Assembly: GCA_003149565.1 (NCBI GenBank)
Contig: QCWH01000015.1
Span: 1 to 54,824, forward strand
Length of the DNA stretch: 54,824 nt
DNA from: Marivita sp. XM-24bin2
Lineage (GTDB): Bacteria; Pseudomonadota; Alphaproteobacteria; Rhodobacterales; Rhodobacteraceae
Reading direction: 5' to 3'
A program made the translations under genes and the position numbers. Shown here in pieces: positions 8,717 to 16,411 of the stretch. Numbering within the stretch: position 1 is the first letter of the stretch; each line of letters opens with the position of its first letter. Under the pieces are notes generated by a model, which saw nothing but the letters and a program-made list of their open reading frames with translations, did no database searches and had not been told where the DNA came from.

Positions 8717-9586
8717 TTACTCGACCGTTGCTTCGCCGCCTCCGAGCCCATGCACATAGGTTGCTACGGCACGGATCTCAGCTTCACTCAGTCGGTCTGT
8801 CCAAGGCGGCATCACGCCAAAGCGTGAATAGGTCACTGTCTCTTTGAGAGTTTCGAAGTCACCACCATAAAGCCAGATGGCGTCCGTCAGGTTGGGTGCA
8901 CCTTGCCATCGATCGCCTGTGCCGTCGTCCATATGACAGGCCGCACAGTTGTCGAGAAACACGGTTTCGCCTGCTGCAACCTGTGACGCATCCTGTGGCT
9001 CACCAGACAAAGACATCACGTAGTTAACGACCTGATTGATCTCGTCTTCGGCCAGTATTTCGCCAAATGCCGGCATCTGAGACCAGCGTGCATCGGGGTC
9101 TTCCTCATTCCGAATGCCGTGGGCAATCGTCGTGTGGATGGCTTCGATGTCACCACCCCAAAGCCACGCATCGTCGAGCAGGTTTGGATAGCCTTTGGCT
9201 CCCGCAGCACCCGAGCCATGACATTGCGCACACCAAGTCCGGAAAACGGCAGCACCCGCGTTCTGAGCGTACTGGTTGAGCTCTGCATCCTGCGCAATCT
9301 CGGTCAATTCAACAGAGGCCAACTGGGCGTTGATATCGGCATTTGCTTCTTCGAAGGCAGCAATCTCTTCTGCGACCTGAGCGCGCGTCGAGAAGCCGAG
9401 AATGCCCGGAGTGGCCTCTTTGATGCCAGGCCATGCCGGATAGGCGATCGTGTAGAGCACACCCCAAACGATGGTTGCGTAGAATGTCCACAGCCACCAG
9501 CGTGGAAGCGGCTTGTTGTATTCCTTGATACCGTCCCACTCATGACCGGTGGTTTCATAATCAAGATCGTCGTCTTTTTTACTCAT
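8717..9586 (-). CDS. ccoP: cbb3-type cytochrome c oxidase subunit III, CcoP (FixP)
   Basis: 289-residue membrane-anchored dihaem cytochrome that passes electrons from c-type cytochromes into cbb3 oxidase. A transmembrane helix at about 30-50 is followed by two periplasmic cytochrome c domains with haem-binding motifs C119-A-Q-C122-H123 and C214-A-A-C217-H218. Downstream Met ligands are present (SQMPAF and GVMPPW regions). Its start overlaps the ccoQ stop by 4 bp. It is the last gene of ccoNOQP and is followed by a terminator. Confidence 0.97.
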   Translation of the reverse strand: MSKKDDDLDYETTGHEWDGIKEYNKPLPRWWLWTFYATIVWGVLYTIAYPAWPGIKEATPGILGFSTRAQVAEEIAAFEEANADINAQLASVELTEIAQDAELNQYAQNAGAAVFRTWCAQCHGSGAAGAKGYPNLLDDAWLWGGDIEAIHTTIAHGIRNEEDPDARWSQMPAFGEILAEDEINQVVNYVMSLSGEPQDASQVAAGETVFLDNCAACHMDDGTGDRWQGAPNLTDAIWLYGGDFETLKETVTYSRFGVMPPWTDRLSEAEIRAVATYVHGLGGGEATVE

Positions 9587-9768
9587 TTCCTCGCCTCCTT
9601 GGATGCGGCGGGTTTGTCTTCATTGCGAAACGGGATGTTGGCTGTATCGCGATGCGTCTTGTTGCTGCCGGGGCGGACGGCCCAGAAGATCACCCCGACA
9701 AAGAACAGGAACAGGACGAGCAGCATCCAGCTGTCGGCAAATTCTCTTAGAAACGAATAGGTTTCCAT
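9583..9768 (-). CDS. ccoQ: cbb3-type oxidase subunit IV, CcoQ (FixQ)
   Basis: 61-residue protein with one transmembrane helix at about 14-31 and a charged C-terminal tail, typical of CcoQ, which stabilises the cbb3 complex. The segment ending FWAVRPGSN is characteristic. It starts 10 bp after ccoO and overlaps ccoP by ATGA, so its position in the operon confirms the call. Confidence 0.93.
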   Translation of the reverse strand: METYSFLREFADSWMLLVLFLFFVGVIFWAVRPGSNKTHRDTANIPFRNEDKPAASKEARK

Positions 9769-9778
9769 CAGGTCCTCC

Positions 9779-10507
9779 TTAGCGGCTTGCGTCGGGTGTG
9801 AAGGTCGAGAAATCGACCAAAGTGCCCAACATCTGAAGATATGCGATCAAGGCATCTGCTTCAGAAACGCCCGGCTGGCCATCAAAGTTGCGCACATTCA
9901 CCTTTTCGCCATAGCGTTCGATCAATCCGTCGAAATCGCTGTCGGGATCCGCTTGAGCGCGGAAATCCTGCTGAGCGGCTTCGATCATCTCGCTTGTATA
10001 CGGCACACCGACAAAGGCGTTGGTCGCCATCAGGTCACCGATATATTTGCCATCCAGCAATGTCGCCTCGAGGTAGCCGTATTTCGGCATCACCGATTCC
10101 GGCACAACCGACTGCGGATCCCGCAGGTGGTCAACATGCCAGTCGTCCGAATAGCGGCCACCAACGCGGGCAAGGTCAGGCCCGGTCCGTTTTGATCCCC
10201 ACTGGAACGGATGATCATACATCGACTCTGCCGCCAGCGAGTAGTGACCGTACCGCTCCACCTCGTCACGCATCGGACGGATCATCTGGCTGTGGCAAAC
10301 ATAGCAGCCTTCGCGGATGTAGACGTCACGCCCCGCCAGTTCGAGAGGTGTGTAGGGACGCATGCCCTCAACCTCTTCGATGGTGTTTTCGAGGTAGAAG
10401 AGCGGCACAATCTGCACCAACCCCCCGATAGTCACGACCAGAAAGCTGAGGACCAGCAACAGCGTCGCGTTGGTTTCGATGAGCTTGTGCTTGTCAAGAA
10501 TACCCAT
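9779..10507 (-). CDS. ccoO: cbb3-type cytochrome c oxidase subunit II, CcoO (FixO)
   Basis: 242-residue membrane-anchored monohaem cytochrome. An N-terminal helix covers about 15-38. The haem motif is C68-Y-V-C71-H72 in the conserved context [14 protein letters not shown], and the axial Met is in the [10 protein letters not shown] region. It transfers electrons between CcoP and CcoN. It begins 13 bp after ccoN in the same operon. Length and motifs match the family. Confidence 0.97.
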   Translation of the reverse strand: MGILDKHKLIETNATLLLVLSFLVVTIGGLVQIVPLFYLENTIEEVEGMRPYTPLELAGRDVYIREGCYVCHSQMIRPMRDEVERYGHYSLAAESMYDHPFQWGSKRTGPDLARVGGRYSDDWHVDHLRDPQSVVPESVMPKYGYLEATLLDGKYIGDLMATNAFVGVPYTSEMIEAAQQDFRAQADPDSDFDGLIERYGEKVNVRNFDGQPGVSEADALIAYLQMLGTLVDFSTFTPDASR

Positions 10508-10520
10508 AGTCCAAGCCTCC

Positions 10521-12131
10521 TTATTCGGCCGGGACGGCTGTGGAGGACACCGCGGCTTCTTTTGCCGGGCTGCGCTTCACAGTCATCCAAAGATTGTAGC
10601 ACATGATGAGGCCACCAGCTGCATACATCACACCGCCCAGAGCACGTACGACGTACATCGGGAACTTCGCACTCACGGTGTCGGCAAAGCTGTTCACGAG
10701 GAACCCGTTTGCATCGACTTCGCGCCACATCAGGCCTTCCATGATCCCGGTGACCCACATTGAGGCCGCGTAGAGGATGATGCCGATGGTGGCGAGCCAG
10801 AAGTGCCAGCTGACCATGCTCAGGCTATAGAGCCGCTGACGGTTCCAGAGCTTGGGCACGAGGAAGTACAGAGCACCGAAGGTGATCATACCGTTCCAGC
10901 CAAGCGCGCCGGAGTGGACGTGACCAATGGTCCAGTCGGTGTAATGCGACAGCGAGTTGACCGCGCGGATCGACATCATCGGACCTTCGAAAGTCGACAT
11001 GCCGTAGAAGCCAAGCGAGATCACCATCATCCGGATGACCGGGTCGGTGCGCAGCTTGTCCCATGCGCCGCTCAGCGTCATCAGACCGTTGATCATGCCG
11101 CCCCAGCTGGGCATCCAGAGCACGATCGAGAAAACCATGCCAAGTGTCGATGCCCAATCCGGCAGAGCGGTGTAGTGCAGGTGGTGCGGACCCGCCCAGA
11201 TATACAGGAAGATCAGGGCCCAGAAGTGGATGATCGACAGTTTATAGCTGAAGACCGGGCGTTCCGCCTGTTTGGGCACGAAGTAGTACATCATACCCAG
11301 GAAGCCGGCTGTCAGAAAGAAACCGACAGCATTGTGGCCGTACCACCACTGAACCATCGCATCTTGAACGCCTGCAAAAACCTGAACCGACTTGGAACCG
11401 AAGATCGAGACCGGAATGCTCAGGTTATTGAAAACGTGAAGCATCGCGACAGTGACGATAAAGGACAGGAAGAACCAGTTTGCCACGTAAATATGCGGCT
11501 CTTTACGCTTGATGATCGTGCCGAGGAAAACCGCCAGATACGCCAGCCAGACAATGGTCAGCCAAAGGTCCACATACCATTCGGGTTCTGCGTATTCCTT
11601 GGACTGGGTCCCACCCAGCAGATAGCCAGTGGCCGCCAGCACGATAAAAAGGTTGTAGCCCCAGAAGACGAACCAGCCGAGGTTGCCTCCCCAAAGGCGC
11701 GCCGCGCTGGTACGCTGTACAACGTAGAACGATGTTGCGATCAAGGCGTTGCCACCAAACGCAAAAATCACCGCAGAGGTGTGCAGCGGGCGAAGGCGCC
11801 CAAAGTTCATATAGCCTTGTGCCCATTCAAAATTGAGCACCGGAAAAGCCAGCTGAAACGCGATAAAGGTCCCCGCGAGGAACCCGACCACACCCCAGAA
11901 CGCCGTTGCAATCACGCCGTAGCGGATCACTCCGTCCATGTAGCTTGTTTCAAGAACAGCCGCAGGTACCGGTTCATCAGTGTTCCGCAACGTCCAGAGG
12001 AAGAGCCCGGCAGATACCGCCATGATAATTATGGCGTGAACCTGATAGGCCAAATCGCGCGCGTAGCTTGCAGCGATCATCGCGAAAAGCGTGATCAAAC
12101 CAAGCGCGATCAGCTTGATATAGTTCAACAT
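10521..12131 (-). CDS. ccoN: cbb3-type cytochrome c oxidase subunit I, CcoN (FixN)
   Basis: 536-residue catalytic haem-copper subunit that reduces oxygen to water with high affinity. It has at least twelve transmembrane helices. Haem ligand H117 lies in the RPLHTS segment, the [11 protein letters not shown] segment carries a CuB-site His, and the later GPHHLHYT and [13 protein letters not shown] segments supply the other metal ligands. A Shine-Dalgarno (AAGGGAC) precedes the ATG. An FNR-type box at 12224-12237 lies about 93 bp upstream, shared with the divergent UspA gene. Confidence 0.98.
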   Translation of the reverse strand: MLNYIKLIALGLITLFAMIAASYARDLAYQVHAIIIMAVSAGLFLWTLRNTDEPVPAAVLETSYMDGVIRYGVIATAFWGVVGFLAGTFIAFQLAFPVLNFEWAQGYMNFGRLRPLHTSAVIFAFGGNALIATSFYVVQRTSAARLWGGNLGWFVFWGYNLFIVLAATGYLLGGTQSKEYAEPEWYVDLWLTIVWLAYLAVFLGTIIKRKEPHIYVANWFFLSFIVTVAMLHVFNNLSIPVSIFGSKSVQVFAGVQDAMVQWWYGHNAVGFFLTAGFLGMMYYFVPKQAERPVFSYKLSIIHFWALIFLYIWAGPHHLHYTALPDWASTLGMVFSIVLWMPSWGGMINGLMTLSGAWDKLRTDPVIRMMVISLGFYGMSTFEGPMMSIRAVNSLSHYTDWTIGHVHSGALGWNGMITFGALYFLVPKLWNRQRLYSLSMVSWHFWLATIGIILYAASMWVTGIMEGLMWREVDANGFLVNSFADTVSAKFPMYVVRALGGVMYAAGGLIMCYNLWMTVKRSPAKEAAVSSTAVPAE

Positions 12132-12223
12132 TTTTTGTCCCTTCGTCTTACCTGCGCGATTCGGCTGCCGCGCAGGCGGTTTTCAGACTGGGCCCTTAAT
12201 GCGAAACTTGGCTGAACCTATCC

Positions 12224-12237
12224 TTGATCTGCATCAA
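12224..12237. promoter_or_regulatory. FNR/FnrL box between ccoN and uspA
   Basis: TTGATCTGCATCAA matches the FNR consensus TTGAT-N4-ATCAA exactly. It lies about 93 bp from both the ccoN start (minus) and the Usp start (plus), so one site could serve both promoters. Low-oxygen activation is inferred from the well-studied FnrL control of ccoNOQP in Rhodobacter. Confidence 0.88.
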
Positions 12238-12330
12238 TAGAATTGCCGGACTTGTTTGATGGGTGTCAAAGCGCGTCACGCGGTATGAGCCGATGGTGAC
12301 AAAAGAGGAAAACATCCAAGGGAGCTAACC

Positions 12331-13170
12331 ATGTCTTTCAAAACGATCTTGGCCGTCGCAACCGACGAGGCCCAATTGACCGAGACACTAACGCAAGCCA
12401 CCGCTATGGCTGGCGCGCTGGATGCCCATCTTGATGTACTTTGTATCGGCGTGGATCGCACGCAAACTGGTTATTATTATGCGGGCATGAATGCAGCGGT
12501 GCTCCAGGAAACGCTGCATCAGGCACGGGAAGATGCATCTGGCTTGGCCGAGGTCGCCAAAGAAAAGCTCAACCAGACCGACCTTCGATGGGGCGTTACA
12601 GAAGCCGTCTGCCAATTGGCAGACGTCGCCCGATTCGTCGCGTCTCACGCCCGGTTCGCTGATCTGACGGTGGTACCGCGCCCGTATGGCGATGATCGCG
12701 GTATTGAACTTGAGCCCGCTGTCGAAGGCGCACTGTTCGAGGGACAATCACCCGTGATCGTTCTGCCAGATGGCGGAACCGAGTTGAAATTGCCTCAGAA
12801 AGTGGCAATCGGCTGGAATGAAAGCGCCGAAGCTCTGCGTGCCGTTCGAAGCGCCATGCCCTTTCTCACTGAGGCGAAAAACGTGCATATCGTCGTGATC
12901 GATCCCCCCAAACATGGGCCAAACCGATCCGATCCCGGCGGCTTGCTGTCGCAATTCCTCGCCCGGCACGGCGTCAGCGTCGAAATCGACGTTCTATCGA
13001 AATCAATGCCGCGGGTGTCCGACGTGATGCGCCGGCATGTAACTGATATCAATGCTGATATGGTGGTCATGGGCGCATATGGTCACTCGCGCTTCCGCGA
13101 AGCCATCCTTGGCGGGGCCACGCGCAATATGCTCGAAACCTGCGAAGTCCCAGTGTTCATGGCGCATTGA
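12331..13170 (+). CDS. Universal stress protein (tandem UspA domains)
   Basis: 279-residue cytoplasmic protein with two Usp folds (about 1-150 and 155-279). The second carries the nucleotide-binding pattern GAYGHSRFREAILGGATRNM near the C-terminus (G-x2-G-x9-G-[ST] type), suggesting ATP binding. The first domain's motif is degenerate. An AAGGGAG ribosome site precedes ATG 12331. It is divergent from ccoN across a shared FNR box, so it is probably expressed at low oxygen, as reported for Usp genes beside oxidase operons in related bacteria. Confidence 0.9.
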   Translation: MSFKTILAVATDEAQLTETLTQATAMAGALDAHLDVLCIGVDRTQTGYYYAGMNAAVLQETLHQAREDASGLAEVAKEKLNQTDLRWGVTEAVCQLADVARFVASHARFADLTVVPRPYGDDRGIELEPAVEGALFEGQSPVIVLPDGGTELKLPQKVAIGWNESAEALRAVRSAMPFLTEAKNVHIVVIDPPKHGPNRSDPGGLLSQFLARHGVSVEIDVLSKSMPRVSDVMRRHVTDINADMVVMGAYGHSRFREAILGGATRNMLETCEVPVFMAH

Positions 13171-13182
13171 TATTGTGCGCGA

Positions 13183-13833
13183 CTAGCCGGTCAGAAGGCG
13201 CAAACCCTGCGTGACGTCTGATCGGACCGCAAGTCGAAGGCCGGGTTCATCTCCGGCCTTCAGGGCCGCAATGATCAAACGATGATATTGCGGCGCTTCT
13301 GTCCGCCGGAGCCGTCCATAGAGTGCTCGCATAGTCGGGCCCAATTGCAGCCATACGGTTTCCGCCATCGCCAACATCGCTGGAGCCTGCGCGCGTAGGT
13401 ATAATGTTCGGTGGAAATCAAGATTTGTACGGATGTATCCAACCGCATCCCGGTTTGAAATGGCATCAGCTATGCTGCCGTTGATCGCCTGCAGGCGGTC
13501 TATCAGGGCAAGGTGGGCCCGCGGCAGCGCGCGGCTGGCCAGTTCGACTTCGATCAAGGCCCGTAATGCAGCCAGCTCTTCGATCCGGTCATTTGACAAT
13601 TCCGGCGTCGACACGCGACCCGAGGCCGACATGGACAGCGCGCCTTCCGCGACGAGTCTCTGAAACGCCTCGCGTGCTGGCGTCATCGACACGTCGAACT
13701 CCCGTGCAACCCCGCGCAGTGTCAATTGCTCCGCAGGCGACATCTGCCCGAACATGATGCGATTGCGCAAACCACGATAAACACGGTCATGCGCCGACAA
13801 GGTGGGTTCAGTGGGACGGGTCAGGACGCTCAT
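13183..13833 (-). CDS. GntR-family transcriptional regulator (FCD subfamily)
   Basis: 216-residue regulator. The N-terminal winged helix (about 12-78) includes LRGVAREFDVSMTPAREAFQRL, the GntR recognition region. The C-terminal all-helical FCD effector domain (about 85-210) has His and Asp residues that can hold a metal. No Shine-Dalgarno precedes the ATG. Instead a 14-bp palindrome at 13839-13852 sits there, suggesting autoregulation. The gene converges with UspA. The effector is unknown. Confidence 0.88.
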   Translation of the reverse strand: MSVLTRPTEPTLSAHDRVYRGLRNRIMFGQMSPAEQLTLRGVAREFDVSMTPAREAFQRLVAEGALSMSASGRVSTPELSNDRIEELAALRALIEVELASRALPRAHLALIDRLQAINGSIADAISNRDAVGYIRTNLDFHRTLYLRAQAPAMLAMAETVWLQLGPTMRALYGRLRRTEAPQYHRLIIAALKAGDEPGLRLAVRSDVTQGLRLLTG

Positions 13834-13838
13834 ACCAA

Positions 13839-13852
13839 ACTGTGATCACAGT
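13839..13852. promoter_or_regulatory. Palindromic operator in front of the GntR gene
   Basis: ACTGTGATCACAGT is a perfect 14-bp palindrome placed 6 bp before the GntR start codon, where the ribosome-binding site would normally be. The position suggests autorepression. TGTGATCACA also resembles a CRP site without its 6-bp spacer, which makes CRP binding unlikely. Confidence 0.55.
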
Positions 13853-13863
13853 CTTGGATCGGG

Positions 13864-14556
13864 TCAAGCATCAAACCGAAACCGATGCAGCTTGGGGCCG
13901 TCTTGACGCAGCCAATCGCGCGCCTTTTTGTGCGGTCCATACAGGTGATCCACCAAGCGCCAGAAATCCGCGGAATGATTCATCTCCTGCAAATGCGCGA
14001 CTTCGTGAGCCGCCACATAATGCAACACGAATCGTGGCGCGAGAATCAGCCGCCACGAATACATCAGAGCGCCAGCAGAAGAACACGACCCCCACCGCGA
14101 CCGGGTATCTCTGAGCGTCAAACGCGAATAGCGGCGGCCCAATTGCGTAGCGTAATGATCAGATGCACGCGTCAGTTCGGCCCGGGCCTGTTCTTTCAGC
14201 CACGCCAGCAAGTGCCGCCTTCCTGTTTCAATGGGATCCGGCAACATGATGCGCGATCCATCCAGCAGCAACCGCTTCCCCGCCCCCTGGACAAGCTCAA
14301 GCCGTTCGCCCCCGACACTCAGCACATGGCCCGGTCCGACAAGCTCCGGCGCAGAATGTTGTGCCAGATGGCCCTCAACCCACGCGTGCTTTTCTGCCGC
14401 AAAGGCCAGAGCGTCTCTCTCTGAAACACCGCGAGGGACCGTGAGCGTCACCACGCCGTCGATCCGCGAAATGCGTAAAGTCATGCGGCGCGCCCGGGAA
14501 CTTTTCCGCAATTTCAGCGGGATTTCGGGGTTGCCGGGGAAGGTTCTGACGCCCAT
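13864..14556 (-). CDS. M48-type metallopeptidase (YgjP/DUF45-like)
   Basis: 230-residue cytoplasmic protein of the YgjP family of zinc peptidase-like proteins. The zinc motif HEVAH lies near residue 178 in VAAHEVAHLQEMNHSADFW, with a further downstream His and Glu candidate ligand. The preceding RDTRSRWGSCSS segment is the family's hallmark. Physiological substrates are not established. The gene is cotranscribable with the GntR gene downstream. Confidence 0.87.
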   Translation of the reverse strand: MGVRTFPGNPEIPLKLRKSSRARRMTLRISRIDGVVTLTVPRGVSERDALAFAAEKHAWVEGHLAQHSAPELVGPGHVLSVGGERLELVQGAGKRLLLDGSRIMLPDPIETGRRHLLAWLKEQARAELTRASDHYATQLGRRYSRLTLRDTRSRWGSCSSAGALMYSWRLILAPRFVLHYVAAHEVAHLQEMNHSADFWRLVDHLYGPHKKARDWLRQDGPKLHRFRFDA

Positions 14557-14661
14557 ATGCCGCTCGAAGATATCTATAGCCTAAAGCCTTTGACACTGGT
14601 TCGGTGTTATGGCAGTTGGCGCAGATTGTCGATATGACCACGCAATTGAAGGGGATCTCCC

Positions 14662-14979
14662 ATGCCCAAAGAAGAATGGGGCGTCAAACGCGTTTGCCCA
14701 ACGACGGGAAAGCGCTTTTATGACCTAAACGCCGATCCGATCATCAGCCCGTACACAGGTGAAGTGGTCGAAATTGATACCGGCAAGACCCGCATGATCG
14801 CGGCAGATGCCGAAGACCGTCAGAACAAGGCCAAGGCTGACAACGTCGAGGAAGTTGACGTGCTCGACGAAGATGATGTCGATGTCGAACTCGAAGACGA
14901 TGATGTTCTTGAGGATGATGACGACGATAATGTGTCGCTGGACGACATTGCTGACGTCGCAAGCGACGACGACGATTAA
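14662..14979 (+). CDS. TIGR02300 (FYDLN acidic) family protein
   Basis: 105-residue conserved alphaproteobacterial protein of unknown function. The N-terminal 30 residues carry the hallmark CPTTGKRFYDLN followed by PIISPYTGE. The remaining two thirds is a strongly acidic Asp/Glu tail, probably disordered. ATG 14662 has a good AAGGGGAT ribosome site. A hairpin follows the stop, and then tRNA-Ala. An RNA-polymerase or chaperone-like role is speculation. Confidence 0.92.
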   Translation: MPKEEWGVKRVCPTTGKRFYDLNADPIISPYTGEVVEIDTGKTRMIAADAEDRQNKAKADNVEEVDVLDEDDVDVELEDDDVLEDDDDDNVSLDDIADVASDDDD

Positions 14980-14989
14980 TTTCTGCAAA

Positions 14990-15017
14990 GGGGCGGAATC
15001 ACGCTTGATCCCGCCCC
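14990..15017 (+). terminator. Stem-loop after the TIGR02300 gene
   Basis: GGGGCGG at 14990-14996 pairs with CCGCCCC at 15011-15017, extended by ATCA/TGAT around a CGCT loop with one internal mismatch. There is no T run, so termination may be weak or factor-dependent. Confidence 0.55.
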
Positions 15018-15046
15018 CGGCATTGCGTAATTGAACGCGCACGAAC

Positions 15047-15122
<76 letters not shown>

Positions 15123-15183
15123 AACACTTCCCTCACAGTTTTAAGTTCTGTCAGCGCGGTATGTCGTTTGATCTGCGCACGGG

Positions 15184-16119
15184 TTATGTCGTTGATGTAT
15201 CGCCCAGCACAGTGACTTCCGGGGCCCGTTGCCTGAGCGACTGACAGACAAGCGAGGCAAGCAGGCGAAACTCGCTCTCTCGCGACGTTCCTTTCCGCCA
15301 TACCATACCGATCATCCGCGCAGGCGCGGTTCCGCGGAAAGGTCGTGCGACGACCAGATCCTGATGTGCAACTTCCGATTTCACGTAAAGCGCCGGCATC
15401 AACGACAACCCCATGCCCGTCGCCACCATTTGTCGAAGCGTATCGAGACTGGTGCTTTCGTAGTCATGGGACAGCTCGACGCCGTGCTCTTCTGAAATCC
15501 GACGCACCAGTTCATATAACCTGTGCCCCGGCTCAAGCGACAGAATCGTCTCGCCCCGCAGCATGACCGGATCAATCTCTGACTCAGCCGCAAGCCGATG
15601 CTCCGAAGGCATGACCACCTGAATCGGTTCGCGAAAAAGTGGTTGGGTCTCCAACTCGGTCCGCGCGACGGGTAACGGAAAGAACAGCAAATCCAATGAC
15701 CCGTCTTCCAGGCTCCGCAACAAGAGGTCTGGAAGACCCTCCCGAATATAGAGTCCAAGCTTCGGATATTTCTTGTGCAGGTCCGGGATCACCAGCGGCA
15801 GGAAGTACGATCCAACAGTCTGTACAACACCGACGCGGATAACAGAACTGAGCACGCTTTGACGTGACTTGGCGATCGTATGGATCTCGGAAACCTCACG
15901 AAGAACCCGCCGGCCGCGCTCAACGATGTCTTTCCCGGTGGGGGTCATAATCACCTTGGATCGGCTGCGCTCCACCAGACTGACCCCCAATCGCAGCTCA
16001 AGCTCCTTGATCTGCGCGCTCAGCGTCGGTTGCGTGACGTTGCACGCCTCGGCAGCGCGCCGGAAATGCAGGTGATCTGCCACCGCAACAAGGTAACGCA
16101 GTTGTTGAAGGCTTGGCAT
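15184..16119 (-). CDS. OxyR-like LysR-family regulator lacking the redox cysteines
   Basis: 311-residue LysR protein whose N-terminal domain (NVTQPTLSAQIKELELRLGV) and overall alignment resemble OxyR. In E. coli OxyR the peroxide-reactive C199 lies in a GHCL context. Here the equivalent segment is EPGHRLYEL, with Arg200 at that place and no Cys at the C208 position. The only cysteines I see are C26 in the DNA-binding domain and one near the C-terminus. It therefore probably does not sense peroxide by the classical disulphide. Its own upstream region carries an OxyR-type operator (16133-16169), and it is divergent from mrpA. Confidence 0.85.
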   Translation of the reverse strand: MPSLQQLRYLVAVADHLHFRRAAEACNVTQPTLSAQIKELELRLGVSLVERSRSKVIMTPTGKDIVERGRRVLREVSEIHTIAKSRQSVLSSVIRVGVVQTVGSYFLPLVIPDLHKKYPKLGLYIREGLPDLLLRSLEDGSLDLLFFPLPVARTELETQPLFREPIQVVMPSEHRLAAESEIDPVMLRGETILSLEPGHRLYELVRRISEEHGVELSHDYESTSLDTLRQMVATGMGLSLMPALYVKSEVAHQDLVVARPFRGTAPARMIGMVWRKGTSRESEFRLLASLVCQSLRQRAPEVTVLGDTSTT

Positions 16120-16132
16120 GTTTGCCCCTGAG

Positions 16133-16169
16133 ATAGTTATTATCTATCAAAACTACAGATACTTTCGAT
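16133..16169. promoter_or_regulatory. Tandem OxyR-type operator
   Basis: The first element, 16133-16147, is ATAG-N7-CTAT and fits the OxyR consensus ATAGnTnnnAnCTAT at every specified base. Seven bases on, 16155-16169 reads ACAG-N7-CGAT, a weaker copy with the correct spacing. It begins 14 bp before the OxyR-like start codon, consistent with autoregulation. Confidence 0.65.
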
Positions 16170-16411
16170 TTGCTCAATGAAAACCAGCGCCTATTTCACT
16201 TCTTGGGCGAAGGAGCAGGGTTTGTGTTGAAAGCAAGAGACAATTCATTTGTCCGCGATTTCGGATATGTTAATCGGAATGTACAAGCTGCGCTAAGCAG
16301 TGGCGCGGCCGTGGTTTATTTTGGGCGCGCAGCCCGGATCACCACTGACACTGCTTCACTCCTGAATTTCGACCCACCGCTCAGCGCAAAATCCGCAGGA
16401 GGTAACCACTG

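Noticed and set aside
8527-8740. Open frame on the minus strand over the microproteins
   Set aside because: It spans the terminator and the ccoP end without a ribosome site and has no family content.
14590-14618. TTGACA promoter candidate before the TIGR02300 gene
   Set aside because: No acceptable -10 hexamer occurs at 16-18 bp spacing.
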